A stretch of DNA of 64,000 nt. It comes from Mycolicibacterium rutilum (lineage in GTDB: Bacteria > Actinomycetota > Actinomycetes > Mycobacteriales > Mycobacteriaceae). The number at the start of each line of letters is the position of its first letter. Position 1 is the first letter of the stretch. The translations under genes and the position numbers were made by a program. This document shows positions 55,665 through 64,000 of the stretch, piece by piece. Location of the stretch: positions 4,340,001-4,404,000 of the forward strand of contig NZ_LT629971.1 of NCBI RefSeq assembly GCF_900108565.1, given 5' to 3'. The notes under the pieces were generated by a model. It worked only from the letters and a program-made list of their open reading frames with translations. It had not been told where the DNA came from and made no database searches.

Positions 55665-56088
55665 GCCGTTCGGCCAGTGCGGCCAGTCGCCACAACGTCT
55701 CCCGGTTGCGGGGGTAGACCGCCAGATCCGAGATCTTGTTCGGCATCACCGCGGCGGGACCGCTGACCGGATACTCGGTCATCTGCACCCGACAGCCGTC
55801 CGGAATGTCGCTCAGCCGCAGCACGATTCGTGCGCCGCCGAACGGGCGGCCCTTGGCGTGCAGCACCAGTTCTTCGAGCGGGACGCTCTTCTCGACCACG
55901 GTCACGTCGTTCAGCAACAGCGGCCAGACGCCCACCGAGTGGCAGATGGTGGAGCCCGGAGCCGGCCAGTTCGGGTCGACGGCGCGCATGCGGCTGTTGC
56001 CCACGACCCACTGCGAGTAGGTCCACCCGTCGGCCATGACGTCCCAGACCTGTTGCCGGGAGGCATGGATATCTCGCGTCACAGTCAC
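55639..56088 (-). CDS. SRPBCC-family protein
   Basis: A 149-residue START/Bet v1-like helix-grip protein: RDIHASRQQVWDVMADGWTY at the N-terminus, where such domains start, then GSTICHSVGVWPLLL and a long final helix (NRETLWRLAALAERLK). Polyketide-cyclase-like members bind hydrophobic ligands; the role here is unknown. GTG start. Followed upstream on the same strand by dps with a 28-base gap. Confidence 0.86.
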   Translation of the reverse strand: MTVTRDIHASRQQVWDVMADGWTYSQWVVGNSRMRAVDPNWPAPGSTICHSVGVWPLLLNDVTVVEKSVPLEELVLHAKGRPFGGARIVLRLSDIPDGCRVQMTEYPVSGPAAVMPNKISDLAVYPRNRETLWRLAALAERLKPTEVSD

Positions 56089-56116
56089 GACGGATGGATA
56101 CCCGCGAACGGCCGAA

Positions 56117-56605
56117 CTAGACCTTGCGATTCTCCGACTTGATCAGCCAGGCCAGCTTCTCGAGCCCGTCGATCAACTGGTGCAGGATGTCGGCGGTGCT
56201 GGGATCCTCGGCGTCGACGGTGTCGTGCACGGCGCGGATCGTGTCCACCGCGGCGTACACCCGGCCGGTGATCAGGTCGACGGTCTCTTCGGTGCTCACC
56301 TCGAAGGCAGGGAACTGCGGGAGCGTGGTGGACGCCGCGACGGTGTCGGACCGGCCGTCGGGCACCGCGTCCAGTGCGCGCATGCGCTCGGCGACGGTGT
56401 CGCTGGACTCGCGGGCGAAATCGACCAGCTCGTCGAGCTGCAGGTGCAGGTCGCGGAAGTTGGTCCCGACGACGTTCCAGTGCGCCTGCTTGCCCTGCAG
56501 GTGCAGTTCGATCAGGTCGACCAGGACTCGCTGCAGGCTGGCTGCCAGTTCCGGCGACGCGTGGAATCCCTGAACTTCGGCTTCACTTCGACGTGTTGTG
56601 TTCAT
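56117..56605 (-). CDS. dps: Dps-family ferritin-like DNA/iron protein
   Basis: A 162-residue four-helix protein that stores iron as a dodecamer and protects DNA from Fenton chemistry. Ferroxidase-site residues are in HWNVVGTNFRDLHLQLDELV, with the partner D-x3-E pattern ARESSDTVAERM. N- and C-terminal tails are short, as in the Dps2-type protein of M. smegmatis rather than its longer-tailed Dps1. GGAGG lies ahead of the ATG. A perfect palindrome 23 bases upstream is a likely operator. Confidence 0.94.
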   Translation of the reverse strand: MNTTRRSEAEVQGFHASPELAASLQRVLVDLIELHLQGKQAHWNVVGTNFRDLHLQLDELVDFARESSDTVAERMRALDAVPDGRSDTVAASTTLPQFPAFEVSTEETVDLITGRVYAAVDTIRAVHDTVDAEDPSTADILHQLIDGLEKLAWLIKSENRKV

Positions 56606-56627
56606 GTCTTCTTCAACGCCTCCTTAT

Positions 56628-56642
56628 TTGGACTCAGTCCAA
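56628..56642. promoter_or_regulatory. Palindromic operator upstream of dps
   Basis: TTGGACT-C-AGTCCAA, perfect 7-bp arms, in the 38-base gap between dps and the DUF2339 gene. The symmetry suits a Fur/PerR-type repressor (FurA-like sites are similar), which would fit an oxidative-stress iron gene; the regulator assignment is inference. Confidence 0.55.
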
Positions 56643-56643
56643 T

Positions 56644-58362
56644 CTAGCACGTGCCGTTGCTCACAGTCGAATCCTGTTTTCCCAGCAAGCGGGCGTAACC
56701 GGCGCCCATCCCCAGCAGGATCAACCCCACGACGATGAAAACCCCGACCCGGAAGATCCCGTCGAGCGTGCCGAGATCGAACAGGAACAACTTCGCCATC
56801 GCCGCGGCCACCACGGCCAGCCCGGCGCCGATCGGTACCGACCGGTCGGCCCGCGGGCGGCGCGCCGCGTACGCGAACAGCGCGGCCGCCACCGCGATCC
56901 AGAAGATCGTCGCCGCCATGTGCCCGGCGAAGAAACCGCCGTCGGTCCCGCCGATCAGCACCCCGGCGGTCACCGCGAACATGGTGACCGCATATCCGGT
57001 CACGGCCGCCAGCCCCGTCCACACCACGGACTCGCGGCGCGGCAGCGACCAGCCGAGCGTGACCGCGCACGCGATCACCAAGACGCTGGTGACCAACGTC
57101 GAAAGGCTATGTGCAGCCGTCGGTTCCGCCGGATAGATAATCAGCGAGGGCGGTGAGTAGGACAGGTAGTGCACGCCACCGACAGCCGCCAGTCCGAACG
57201 CGCACACCCGGGCGACCGCGGAGCCGCGGCCGATCGCGGCCACCACGACCGCCATCACCAGCAGCACCGGACCCGCGATGCGCCCATCGAATGCCACCAG
57301 CACACCGATCAGCGCCGACAACGTCGCGAGCACGGCCCAGATTCGCCGCACGTCACGGTCGACGCCCGGCAACTGCTCCCCCGCCAGCACGACGGTGAGC
57401 AGGGCCGCCGCCAGCGCCGCCGCCATCAGCGCTGCCGCTGCCCGGTCGACGGCCAACCCGACGCACAGCACAGGCAGCACGCCGACCGCGGTCAGCACCG
57501 CCATCGCGGGCTTGTTCGCGGTCCGGGGCAGCAGGATCAGCGCAGCGGCGAGAGCCAGCAGTGCGGCGATACCGCAGGCACCGGCCAGCCAGGCATCGTG
57601 CCCGTCGTCGAAGTACACCCCGGCCAGCGCGACGAGCAGCGGAAGCGACGCCGCCGCGATCCGGGCGCCGTGCAGCCAGAGCCAGTCGCGGCCCAGCTGC
57701 ACCGGCAGCGACGCCGCCGCCAGCGCGAGCATGAACGCGACCAGCAGCAGCGTCACACCGCCGACCACGACGGGCGCCAGCACCAGCAGCGGCACCAGGA
57801 CTAGCAGGCCGAGGTGCTCGGAGTCCCACCGCCGCGCCAGCGTCAGGCCGCCGCCGCCGATCACCGCGGCAAGGACGAGCCCGGCCGGCGCGCTGACCCA
57901 CTCGTAGATGGTCGTGACCGCGACAACGTCGATGTAGGCGGCCGCGATACCGGTGGCCGCCAACGCAATTGCCCCGGTGCGGCCACCCGGACGCGCGTAG
58001 AGCCAGCGGGCGGCCGCGACCAGCACACCCGCGAGCATCGCACCGGCCGCGACCCGCACCTCCGGACGCAGGATCCCGGCCTGCGCCGCGAGCACCAGCA
58101 GCAGCGCGACGCCGATCAGCGTGACCGCCACGCCCGCGACGGCGAGCAGCTTGCCGATCCAACCCTCGTCGCGAGACGCCCTGGGTGCGGGGGCCGGCGC
58201 CTGCGGCACGGGTGGCGGCGGCTGCACCGGCAGGACGGGCGGGGGCGCCGCGAGCGTGCGGTTGAGTTCGGTCAGGTCGGCGGACACCCGTGCGAGGTAC
58301 GCGGACAGCGCGGCCACGTCGGCGGACATCCGCGCGATGAGGGCTTGCGGCGGTTCGGTCAT
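56644..58362 (-). CDS. DUF2339 multi-pass membrane protein
   Basis: A 572-residue membrane protein. The N-terminal ~75 residues are cytosolic with a coiled segment (MSADVAALSAYLARVSADLT) and a Pro-rich linker. There are then 14 or more membrane helices with regular short loops, including the family segment IALAATGIAAAYIDVVAVTT. DUF2339 proteins are uncharacterised; their many-helix layout suggests transport or envelope assembly. Lies between the response-regulator gene and dps on the same strand. Confidence 0.85.
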   Translation of the reverse strand: MTEPPQALIARMSADVAALSAYLARVSADLTELNRTLAAPPPVLPVQPPPPVPQAPAPAPRASRDEGWIGKLLAVAGVAVTLIGVALLLVLAAQAGILRPEVRVAAGAMLAGVLVAAARWLYARPGGRTGAIALAATGIAAAYIDVVAVTTIYEWVSAPAGLVLAAVIGGGGLTLARRWDSEHLGLLVLVPLLVLAPVVVGGVTLLLVAFMLALAAASLPVQLGRDWLWLHGARIAAASLPLLVALAGVYFDDGHDAWLAGACGIAALLALAAALILLPRTANKPAMAVLTAVGVLPVLCVGLAVDRAAAALMAAALAAALLTVVLAGEQLPGVDRDVRRIWAVLATLSALIGVLVAFDGRIAGPVLLVMAVVVAAIGRGSAVARVCAFGLAAVGGVHYLSYSPPSLIIYPAEPTAAHSLSTLVTSVLVIACAVTLGWSLPRRESVVWTGLAAVTGYAVTMFAVTAGVLIGGTDGGFFAGHMAATIFWIAVAAALFAYAARRPRADRSVPIGAGLAVVAAAMAKLFLFDLGTLDGIFRVGVFIVVGLILLGMGAGYARLLGKQDSTVSNGTC

Positions 58363-58405
58363 GAGAACATCGTCGCCGCGTGACCGGCTCAGCGGATGAG
58401 TAGGA

Positions 58406-59056
58406 CTACTCGTCCAGGCCGTGCTCGATCGCGTAACGGGCCAGCTCGACCCGGTTGGCGACCTGCAACTTGCGGAACGTGGCCTGCACGTGGTTCTCGA
58501 CGGTGCGGTGGCTCAGCGACAGGCGCGCCGCGATCTGCTTGGCCGTCAGCCCCTTGGCCACATGCCGCAGGATCTCCGTCTCCCGCTCGGTCAGGCTCGG
58601 GGTCTCCGGACCCGGGTCTTTGGCGATGCGCCGGTACTCGCCGAGCACCAGACCCGCCAGCCCGGGCGTGAACACCGCGCGGCCGTCGGCGGTCGCGCGC
58701 ACCGCGTCGCCGAGTTCCTGCTTGGAGGCGCTCTTGACGAGATAGCCGGTGGCGCCGGCCTTGACGGCCTGCAGCACGTCGTCTCGTTCATCGGATGCCG
58801 ACAGCACCAGTATTCGCGACGACGGTGACACTGCCAGCACCTCGGCGGTCGCTTGCGCACCGTCGCCGTCGGCGAGGCGCATGTCCATCAGCACCACATC
58901 GGGGCGTACTGCCGCTGCGCGACGGCGGGCGGCGCCGACGCCGTCGGCGGTGGCCACCACGGTGAAGCCGTCCTCCTCGAGGTCGCGAGCCACCGCGTCG
59001 CGCCAGATGGGATGGTCGTCGACCACCATCACCGTCGGGGTACCGTCAGTTCCCAT
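58406..59056 (-). CDS. NarL/LuxR-type response regulator
   Basis: A 216-residue two-component regulator: receiver domain at ~8-125 (DDHPIWRDAV; phospho-acceptor in VVLMDMRLADGDG; Lys in GYLVKSASK) and a LuxR helix-turn-helix at ~150-210 (LTERETEILRHVAKGLTAKQ). Its ATG overlaps the kinase gene by 28 bases, so both come from one mRNA and form a cognate pair. Target genes unknown; the adjacent DUF2339 gene is a candidate. Confidence 0.94.
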   Translation of the reverse strand: MGTDGTPTVMVVDDHPIWRDAVARDLEEDGFTVVATADGVGAARRRAAAVRPDVVLMDMRLADGDGAQATAEVLAVSPSSRILVLSASDERDDVLQAVKAGATGYLVKSASKQELGDAVRATADGRAVFTPGLAGLVLGEYRRIAKDPGPETPSLTERETEILRHVAKGLTAKQIAARLSLSHRTVENHVQATFRKLQVANRVELARYAIEHGLDE

Positions 59057-60156
59057 TCCGTCCCGCTCTCCGCGCCGGTGGTCAACGTGGCGCTGCCGCC
59101 GAGCCAGTTCATCCGTCCCACAATCGATTTCGCGACGCCCACCCGGCCCTCCCGCAGCGCCTCGTCGAGCCGGCCGTCGGCGATGCCCACCCCGTCGTCG
59201 CGGATGCTGACGGTCACCGTGTCACCGAGGTCCTCGACCAGCACGTAGGCATGCGCCTCCGGGCCGGCGTGCGCAGCCACATTGTCCAGCGCGTTGGCCG
59301 CCGCCGCCGCGAGTTCCGCCGCGACGCCGGCCTCGAGCAGGACCGGCTCGGCGGGCAGGCTCACCGAGACGCGGTCGGACGCGCGCTTGCGCAGCAGAGC
59401 GCCGACGTCGGTCAGCGCACCGCCACCCGGATCGGCCTGCGCCGAGCTGACCAGCCGCCGCAGCGCCCGCTCCTGCTCACCGGCGAGCTCGGCGAGTTCG
59501 GCTGTCGGACCGCCGATCTCGCGGCCGCGTCGGGACACCAGGGCGAGCACCTGGATCGCCCCGTCGTGCACCTCCCTGGACAACCGCTCGCGCTCCTGGT
59601 GCGCCGCCGCCAACCGCGCCGCCTGCTCGAGTTCGGCATGCGCGCGCCGGGCGGTCTGCGCGGCCATCCCGACCGCGAGTCCGACGGCGAGTTCGATGAC
59701 GATCGTCGCGTTGCGGCCGAGGTCGTAGTTGATGAAACCCTTCACCACCGTGCTGGCGGCCATCACCGCCACTCCGCTCAACATGCCCGCGATCGGCCCG
59801 GAGACGATCGCCGCGGAGATCGTCGCGTTGGTGGCCCACAGCGTCGTCGGCCACGACTGGTTGTCGAATGCCCACTGCGCCGAGGCGATCACCTCGGTCG
59901 ACAGGATGAGCGCGACGACGACGGCGATCTCGGCCACCACCCACGACCACCGCCTGCCGAACCCCTGCAGGTAGGCCACCGCGCACAGCGCACTCCACAG
60001 CAGCAGCACACCGAACAACAGCCACGCCAGGCCCGGCCGCTCGAGGTCGGCGTTGACCGACAACTGGAAGCCGAGGGCGTAGAGGCAGCTGAGCAACCGG
60101 AACACCTGCGCCGCACGCCACAGCGGCGTGGCCGGGTCCGGTGCACCAGTCGGCAT
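59029..60156 (-). CDS. HisKA_3-type sensor histidine kinase (MacS-like)
   Basis: A 375-residue membrane kinase. The N-terminal ~150 residues have five to six membrane helices, similar to the DUF5931 domain of MacS-type actinobacterial kinases. The dimerisation/phosphoacceptor motif is ERERLSREVHDGAIQVLALV with His near 200. The ATPase domain has the N box ALDNVAAHAG and G1 DDGVGIADG. ATG 60156 is chosen since the earlier open frame is antisense to the ABC ATPase gene. The signal is unknown; with little extracytoplasmic sequence it probably senses the membrane. Confidence 0.92.
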   Translation of the reverse strand: MPTGAPDPATPLWRAAQVFRLLSCLYALGFQLSVNADLERPGLAWLLFGVLLLWSALCAVAYLQGFGRRWSWVVAEIAVVVALILSTEVIASAQWAFDNQSWPTTLWATNATISAAIVSGPIAGMLSGVAVMAASTVVKGFINYDLGRNATIVIELAVGLAVGMAAQTARRAHAELEQAARLAAAHQERERLSREVHDGAIQVLALVSRRGREIGGPTAELAELAGEQERALRRLVSSAQADPGGGALTDVGALLRKRASDRVSVSLPAEPVLLEAGVAAELAAAAANALDNVAAHAGPEAHAYVLVEDLGDTVTVSIRDDGVGIADGRLDEALREGRVGVAKSIVGRMNWLGGSATLTTGAESGTEWELTVPRR

Positions 60157-60160
60157 CGGG

Positions 60161-60922
60161 CTACAGCACCTTGGACAAAAACGCTTTCGTGCGTTCGTGT
60201 TTCGGGTTGCCGAGCACCTCGCGGGGCGGGCCGCTCTCCACCACGACGCCACCGTCCATGAACACCAGATGATTGGCGACCTCGCGGGCGAACCCCATCT
60301 CGTGCGTCACCACGACCATCGTCATGCCCTCGGCGGCAAGCTTTTTCATCACTTCGAGCACCTCGCCGACGAGTTCGGGGTCGAGCGCGGAGGTGGGCTC
60401 GTCGAACAGCATAAGCTTCGGGTTCATCGCCAGCGCACGCGCGATCGCCACCCGCTGTTGCTGCCCGCCGGACAACTGGGCGGGATAGGCGTCGGCCTTG
60501 GCCGACAGGCCCACCTGGTCGAGCAGGTCGCGGGCCCGCGCAACCGCGGCGTCCTTCTTGACCCGCTTGACGTGGATCGGCGCCTCGATGACGTTCTCCA
60601 GCGCGGTGCGGTGCGGGAACAGGTTGAAGTGCTGGAACACCATGCCGATGTCGCGGCGCTGCTTGGCGGCCTCGCGCGGCGACATCTCGTGCAGCTTGTT
60701 GCCCCGCTCGTGGTAGCCGATGAGTTGGCCGTCGACGTACAACCGGCCTGCGTTCACCTGCTCCAGGTGGTTGATGCAGCGCAGAAACGTGGACTTGCCC
60801 GAACCGGACGGGCCCACCATGCACAGCACCTCGCCGCGGCCGATCTCCAGCGTGATGCCCTTGAGCACGTCGAGGGCGCCGAAGCTCTTGCAGACCTGTT
60901 CTGCTTTGACCATCGGTGTCAC
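60161..60922 (-). CDS. Polar amino acid (glutamine-type) ABC transporter ATPase
   Basis: A 253-residue GlnQ-like ATPase: Walker A GPSGSGKSTFLRCINHLE, signature LSGGQQQRVAIARAL, Walker B LMLFDEPTSALDPE and H-loop VVVTHEMGFAREV. GTG at 60922 overlaps the permease stop (GTGA); ATG 60913 is an alternative three codons on. Last of a binding protein-permease-ATPase operon and ends 4 bases before the kinase gene on the same strand, so read-through is possible. Confidence 0.95.
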   Translation of the reverse strand: MTPMVKAEQVCKSFGALDVLKGITLEIGRGEVLCMVGPSGSGKSTFLRCINHLEQVNAGRLYVDGQLIGYHERGNKLHEMSPREAAKQRRDIGMVFQHFNLFPHRTALENVIEAPIHVKRVKKDAAVARARDLLDQVGLSAKADAYPAQLSGGQQQRVAIARALAMNPKLMLFDEPTSALDPELVGEVLEVMKKLAAEGMTMVVVTHEMGFAREVANHLVFMDGGVVVESGPPREVLGNPKHERTKAFLSKVL

Positions 60923-61851
60923 GGGTGCGCCTCTCCCACCGTCTGCGCCTTGGCGAGCGCCTCGAGTTGCTTGGTCGTCAGCTTGCGCGACGCGCCCCGC
61001 GAGTAGTATCGCTCGAGGTAGTACTGGCCCACCATCAGCACACTGGTGATGACCAGATACCACGTCGCGGCCACCAGCAGCAGCGGGACGGGTTCGAATG
61101 TGCGGGCGGCGATCTCGCGCGAGGTGATGCCGTACAGGTCCAACGTGAACGGAACCGCGGTCACCAGCGACGTGGTTTTCAGCATGCTGATGACCTCGTT
61201 GCCGGTCGGCGGGATGATCACCCGCATCGCCTGCGGAAGAACGGTGCGACGCATGGTCATTCCCCAGGACATGCCGAGCGCGGTGGACGCCTCGGCCTGT
61301 CCCTCGGGTACGGAACTGATTCCGGCACGGATGATCTCGGCCATGTACGCGGCCTCGTTGAGCGCCAGCCCGAGGATCGCCAGCAGGAACGGGATCGACA
61401 GCGCCTGCAGGTTCATCTCGAAGAACGCGGGCCCGAACGGCACACCCAGCCGGATGTTCTGGTAGATCGTCGGCAACAGCCCCCAGAACACCAGCTGCAC
61501 GTACACCGGGGTGCCGCGGAAGATCCACAGATACACCCACGACACCGCTTTGAACACCGGGTTCGGCGACAGCCGCATCACCGCGAGCAGCACGCCGAGG
61601 GCGATCGCCAGCACCATCGAATAGATGGTCAGCTGCAGGGTGTTGACCACCCCGACGACCAGCACCCGCTCGTTGAACAGGTATTCCCAGTACGTCGACC
61701 ATCGGTAGGCGTCGTTGGTCGCCGCGCCGTAGAGGAACAGCGCGAGCAGGAAGACGATGACGACCGCCGCCACCCACCGCCACGGGTGACGCAGTGGGAC
61801 GGCGTCGATTGCGGCGGGGGCTGCGGGTGACGACGTGTCGACATCGGTCAT
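60919..61851 (-). CDS. Polar amino acid ABC transporter permease
   Basis: A 310-residue permease of the His/Glu/Gln/Arg family with a long N-terminus. The helix pattern and family region LALNEAAYMAEIIRAGISSV followed by EASTALGMSWGMTMRRTVLP form the EAA coupling loop. The periplasmic-side first loop is extended (ATNDAYRWSTYWEYLFNER). A single permease gene implies a homodimeric channel. Ten bases separate it from the binding-protein gene. Confidence 0.93.
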   Translation of the reverse strand: MTDVDTSSPAAPAAIDAVPLRHPWRWVAAVVIVFLLALFLYGAATNDAYRWSTYWEYLFNERVLVVGVVNTLQLTIYSMVLAIALGVLLAVMRLSPNPVFKAVSWVYLWIFRGTPVYVQLVFWGLLPTIYQNIRLGVPFGPAFFEMNLQALSIPFLLAILGLALNEAAYMAEIIRAGISSVPEGQAEASTALGMSWGMTMRRTVLPQAMRVIIPPTGNEVISMLKTTSLVTAVPFTLDLYGITSREIAARTFEPVPLLLVAATWYLVITSVLMVGQYYLERYYSRGASRKLTTKQLEALAKAQTVGEAHP

Positions 61852-61861
61852 CGGAAATCCT

Positions 61862-62788
61862 CTACGAGACAGCGCCGTTGATGACCGGCTTGTCGATCAT
61901 CCCGTTCTCGACGCCCCAGTTGGCGGCGATCTCCTTGTACGTGCCCGACTCGATGAGGTGCTCGAGCGCCTTCTGTAGGGACTGCGCCAGCGCCGAACCC
62001 TTCTGCACCGGCCAGCCGTACGGCGCCGAGTCGAAGATCTCTCCGGCCGCTTCGAGCTTGCCGTTGCTCTGCTTGATCGCGTATGAGGTCACCGGCGAAT
62101 CCGCCGACATGGCGTCGGCCTGACCCAGCACCACCGCGTTGGTGGCGGCGTCCTGGCCGTCGAACGGCACGATCTCGATCGCCGGCTTGCCCCCGTCGGT
62201 GCACGCCTTGCTCTTGGCGGGCAGTTCCTCGGTCTCCTGGGTGGTGGTCGCCTGCACCGCCACCTTCTTGCCGCAGGCGTTGTTCGGGTCGATCGGCGAA
62301 CCCGGCCGCTGCGCCCACAGCGTGCCCGCGTTGAAGTAGGTGACGAAGTCGACCGACTCCTCGCGCTCCTTGGTGTCGGTGAACGACGACATCCCGACGT
62401 TGTAGGTACCGCCCTGGATGGACGGGATGATCTTGGCGAAGTCGGACTCGCGGTACTCCGGCGTCAGGCCCAGCGTGGCGCTGATCGCGTTCATCAGGTC
62501 GACGTCAAAGCCGACGATCTTGCCGCTCGGGTCCTTGAACTCGTTGGGCGGGTACGGGATGTTCACGCCGATGATCAGCTTGCCGGACGACTTGATGGCC
62601 TCGGGAACGGTATTGGCGATCTCGTCGACCTTCTCCGCCGAGGCGGCCGGAGGCGCACTGCTCGTCTCGCCGCCGCCCGAACCGCCGGTGTCGCTCGCGC
62701 AGCCGGCCATGGCGAGCGCACCGGTCGCAGCAAAGACCGCGGCGAAGCGCCAGAATTTCCCTCGACGGTTGTGACAGTCACCTAACAC
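61862..62788 (-). CDS. Polar amino acid ABC transporter substrate-binding lipoprotein
   Basis: A 308-residue family 3 solute-binding protein. The signal peptide has lipobox AMAGC with lipidated Cys near residue 30, followed by a Gly/Ser/Ala linker, then the ligand domain: PYPPNEFKDPSGKIVGFDVD, GTYNVGMSSFTDTKEREES and YGWPVQKGSALAQSLQKALE. The ligand is probably glutamine, glutamate or another polar amino acid. GTG 62788 is preferred (AGAGG upstream); an earlier start would add residues before the basic N-region. Confidence 0.93.
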   Translation of the reverse strand: MLGDCHNRRGKFWRFAAVFAATGALAMAGCASDTGGSGGGETSSAPPAASAEKVDEIANTVPEAIKSSGKLIIGVNIPYPPNEFKDPSGKIVGFDVDLMNAISATLGLTPEYRESDFAKIIPSIQGGTYNVGMSSFTDTKEREESVDFVTYFNAGTLWAQRPGSPIDPNNACGKKVAVQATTTQETEELPAKSKACTDGGKPAIEIVPFDGQDAATNAVVLGQADAMSADSPVTSYAIKQSNGKLEAAGEIFDSAPYGWPVQKGSALAQSLQKALEHLIESGTYKEIAANWGVENGMIDKPVINGAVS

Positions 62789-62882
62789 GTGTGCCTCTAC
62801 TTTCTGCCTCGTGGAGCCGGTGCGAAGCACCGGTAACGGAACAGTAGTGGAGACCTAACGCGCTGGCTGAACTTCTGCGCTG

Positions 62883-63239
62883 CTACCCCACACCCCATAC
62901 TTTGGGGCAGTACACGTAGACAGCACCTTCGACGAACGTCGAGGCTTCGGTCTGGGTCCAGCCGCCGGCGTGTTGCAGGTTGTAACCGGCCAGCCAATCC
63001 GGGTTTCCCTGCCGTACGGCGTCGACGCAGAACTCCTTGGCCATCCGGATCGCGGTGGTCTCGTTCTTGTACGGGACCCGCTTCTTGTCCAGGAAGTCGA
63101 TGAAGGTCTGATTCTTGTCTTCCTGCGCATGCGCGGGAGCGACCGCCACCGCTGCGCCGCCCATCGTCAGCAGAACAGCTGCCACCGCGGCGCCTGCGCC
63201 GCGCCACAAAGCGGTCGATGCCGTCGATGACATTGTCAC
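62883..63239 (-). CDS. Secreted DUF732-family protein
   Basis: A 118-residue exported protein typical of mycobacteria: signal peptide (residues ~1-38, cleavage near AHA-QE) and a DUF732 helical domain (FIDFLDKKRVPYKNETTAIR, with Cys in AKEFCVDAVRQG and a second in YVYCPKVWG, likely a disulfide). Function unknown. GTG start at 63239 with ATG two codons later. Monocistronic, divergent from the HdeD-like gene. Confidence 0.88.
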   Translation of the reverse strand: MTMSSTASTALWRGAGAAVAAVLLTMGGAAVAVAPAHAQEDKNQTFIDFLDKKRVPYKNETTAIRMAKEFCVDAVRQGNPDWLAGYNLQHAGGWTQTEASTFVEGAVYVYCPKVWGVG

Positions 63240-63467
63240 TCCTCGCCTGCCGGTGATTTGCCCGTTGCCGTGTACAGACTGTGCTCAGTCCGGGCTACGG
63301 AATTGTCATCGTACCGAACGATCAGAGCGTTACCGGTAATCGAGCGTCCCGCGGGCATTTCAAATATTTGCGCGCCAGTCGGGAAATTATTTGCGCTGCA
63401 TTCGGCACGAATCGAATCGATACCGAAATGCGACGGCATGTCCATTCTGCTGTGCCAAACTTCGGCC

Positions 63468-64000
63468 ATGGAAATCACCGCACCGCCCAGCCTGCTGCAA
63501 CACCTCTGGAAGACCACGCTCGCCTCGGGAATCCTCGCGGTCGTTCTCGGCGCCCTGGTCTGGCTCTGGCCCGGAAAGACGATCGTCGTCGCGGCCATCT
63601 TCTTCGGCGCCTACCTGCTGGTCGCCGGCATCGCGCAGGTGATCTTCGCGTTCAGCCTGCACGTTTCCGCAGGCGGGCGCGTGCTGCTGTTCATCTCCGG
63701 CGCGGCGGCCCTGATCCTTGCCGTGCTGTGCTTCCGCAGTTTGCAGGAATCGATCCTGCTGTTGGCCATCTGGATCGGCATCGGCTTCATCTTCCGCGGC
63801 GTCGCGACCGCGGTGTCGGCGATCAGTGACCCGACCCTGCCCGGCCGCGCCTGGGAGATCTTCATCGGCGTGGTCAACCTGCTCGCCGGCGTGGTCATGC
63901 TCGCCGCGCCGTTCGAGTCGCTGGCCATCCTGACGGTGGTCGCCGGAATCGCGCTGGTCGTGCTCGGCCTGTTCGAGATCGTGTCCGCGTTCGCGATCCG
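63468..64000 (+). CDS. HdeD/DUF308-family membrane protein, 3'-truncated by window edge
   Basis: The frame is open from ATG 63468 to the window end (177 codons). It encodes repeated pairs of membrane helices (ASGILAVVLGALVWLWPG; FFGAYLLVAGIAQVIFAFSL; FISGAAALILAVLCF; AIWIGIGFIFRGVATAVSAI; NLLAGVVMLAAP), the six-helix HdeD pattern. HdeD is linked to acid resistance in enterobacteria, while the role in mycobacteria is unknown. The 228-base gap before it (63240-63467) is lower in G+C and holds the divergent promoters, but no clear element was found. Confidence 0.85.
   Translation, partial: MEITAPPSLLQHLWKTTLASGILAVVLGALVWLWPGKTIVVAAIFFGAYLLVAGIAQVIFAFSLHVSAGGRVLLFISGAAALILAVLCFRSLQESILLLAIWIGIGFIFRGVATAVSAISDPTLPGRAWEIFIGVVNLLAGVVMLAAPFESLAILTVVAGIALVVLGLFEIVSAFAI

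Overview
The window is GC-rich, gene-dense actinobacterial DNA and reads as a chromosome segment of a Mycobacterium, most likely a fast-growing environmental Mycolicibacterium-type species. Supporting markers are the fused LysX, RpsA with a long C-terminal tail, CoaE fused to a UPF0157 domain, a PdtaR-type ANTAR regulator, a class III cyclase very similar to Rv1625c, a 19-kDa-antigen-family lipoprotein and UdgX. Gene order also follows, with insertions, the M. tuberculosis block that I recall as Rv1644 back to Rv1625c. Both edges cut genes: an acyl-CoA dehydrogenase at the left and an HdeD-like membrane protein at the right.

Left part (1-8.5 kb): the end of an acyl-CoA dehydrogenase, then the leftward translation unit infC-rpmI-rplT-tsnR. 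infC has no usable ATG/GTG/TTG and appears to start at ATC; a terminator-like attenuator lies in its leader. Rightward genes follow: a DUF1844 protein, lysX, an esterase and a small acidic protein. From 8.5 to 16.1 kb there is a block I would regard as accessory relative to M. tuberculosis. Its core is a CHAT-domain caspase-like protease coupled to a TPR protein, two translationally coupled proteins of unknown family, and a small membrane-anchored protein between them. An LpqH-like lipoprotein and a winged-helix protein follow.

Middle part (16-42 kb): DNA repair and core metabolism. uvrA, uvrB and, more weakly, polA carry the LexA-independent RecA-NDp (PafBC) promoter signature. Between them are a metallo-hydrolase, an SDR, a class I aldolase, an Lnt-like protein lacking the catalytic Cys, a universal stress protein, udgX, a divergent TetR/P450 pair with a palindromic operator, an MgtC-family protein, an MFS exporter, coaE, rpsA, a fossil acyl-CoA ligase C-terminus, a PrsW-like protease and a LysE-type exporter.

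Right part (42-64 kb): a LysR/hydrolase divergent pair; a DUF35-thiolase operon behind a perfect KstR-type box (sterol catabolism regulon); a five-gene branched-chain amino acid ABC operon; pdtaR; a tRNA with anticodon CAA and a short variable loop; a secreted glycosidase with tandem P-x-E-E-V repeats; an adenylyl cyclase; dps with a palindromic operator; a two-component system; and a glutamine-type polar amino acid ABC operon.

A recurring feature is a TANNNT hexamer 6-8 bases before ATG/GTG, the geometry of leaderless mycobacterial transcripts. It is used here to choose several starts (lysX, CHAT-module genes, MFS, polA, PrsW, cyclase and others). Product calls come from reading translated sequence and from family knowledge; no database search was possible.
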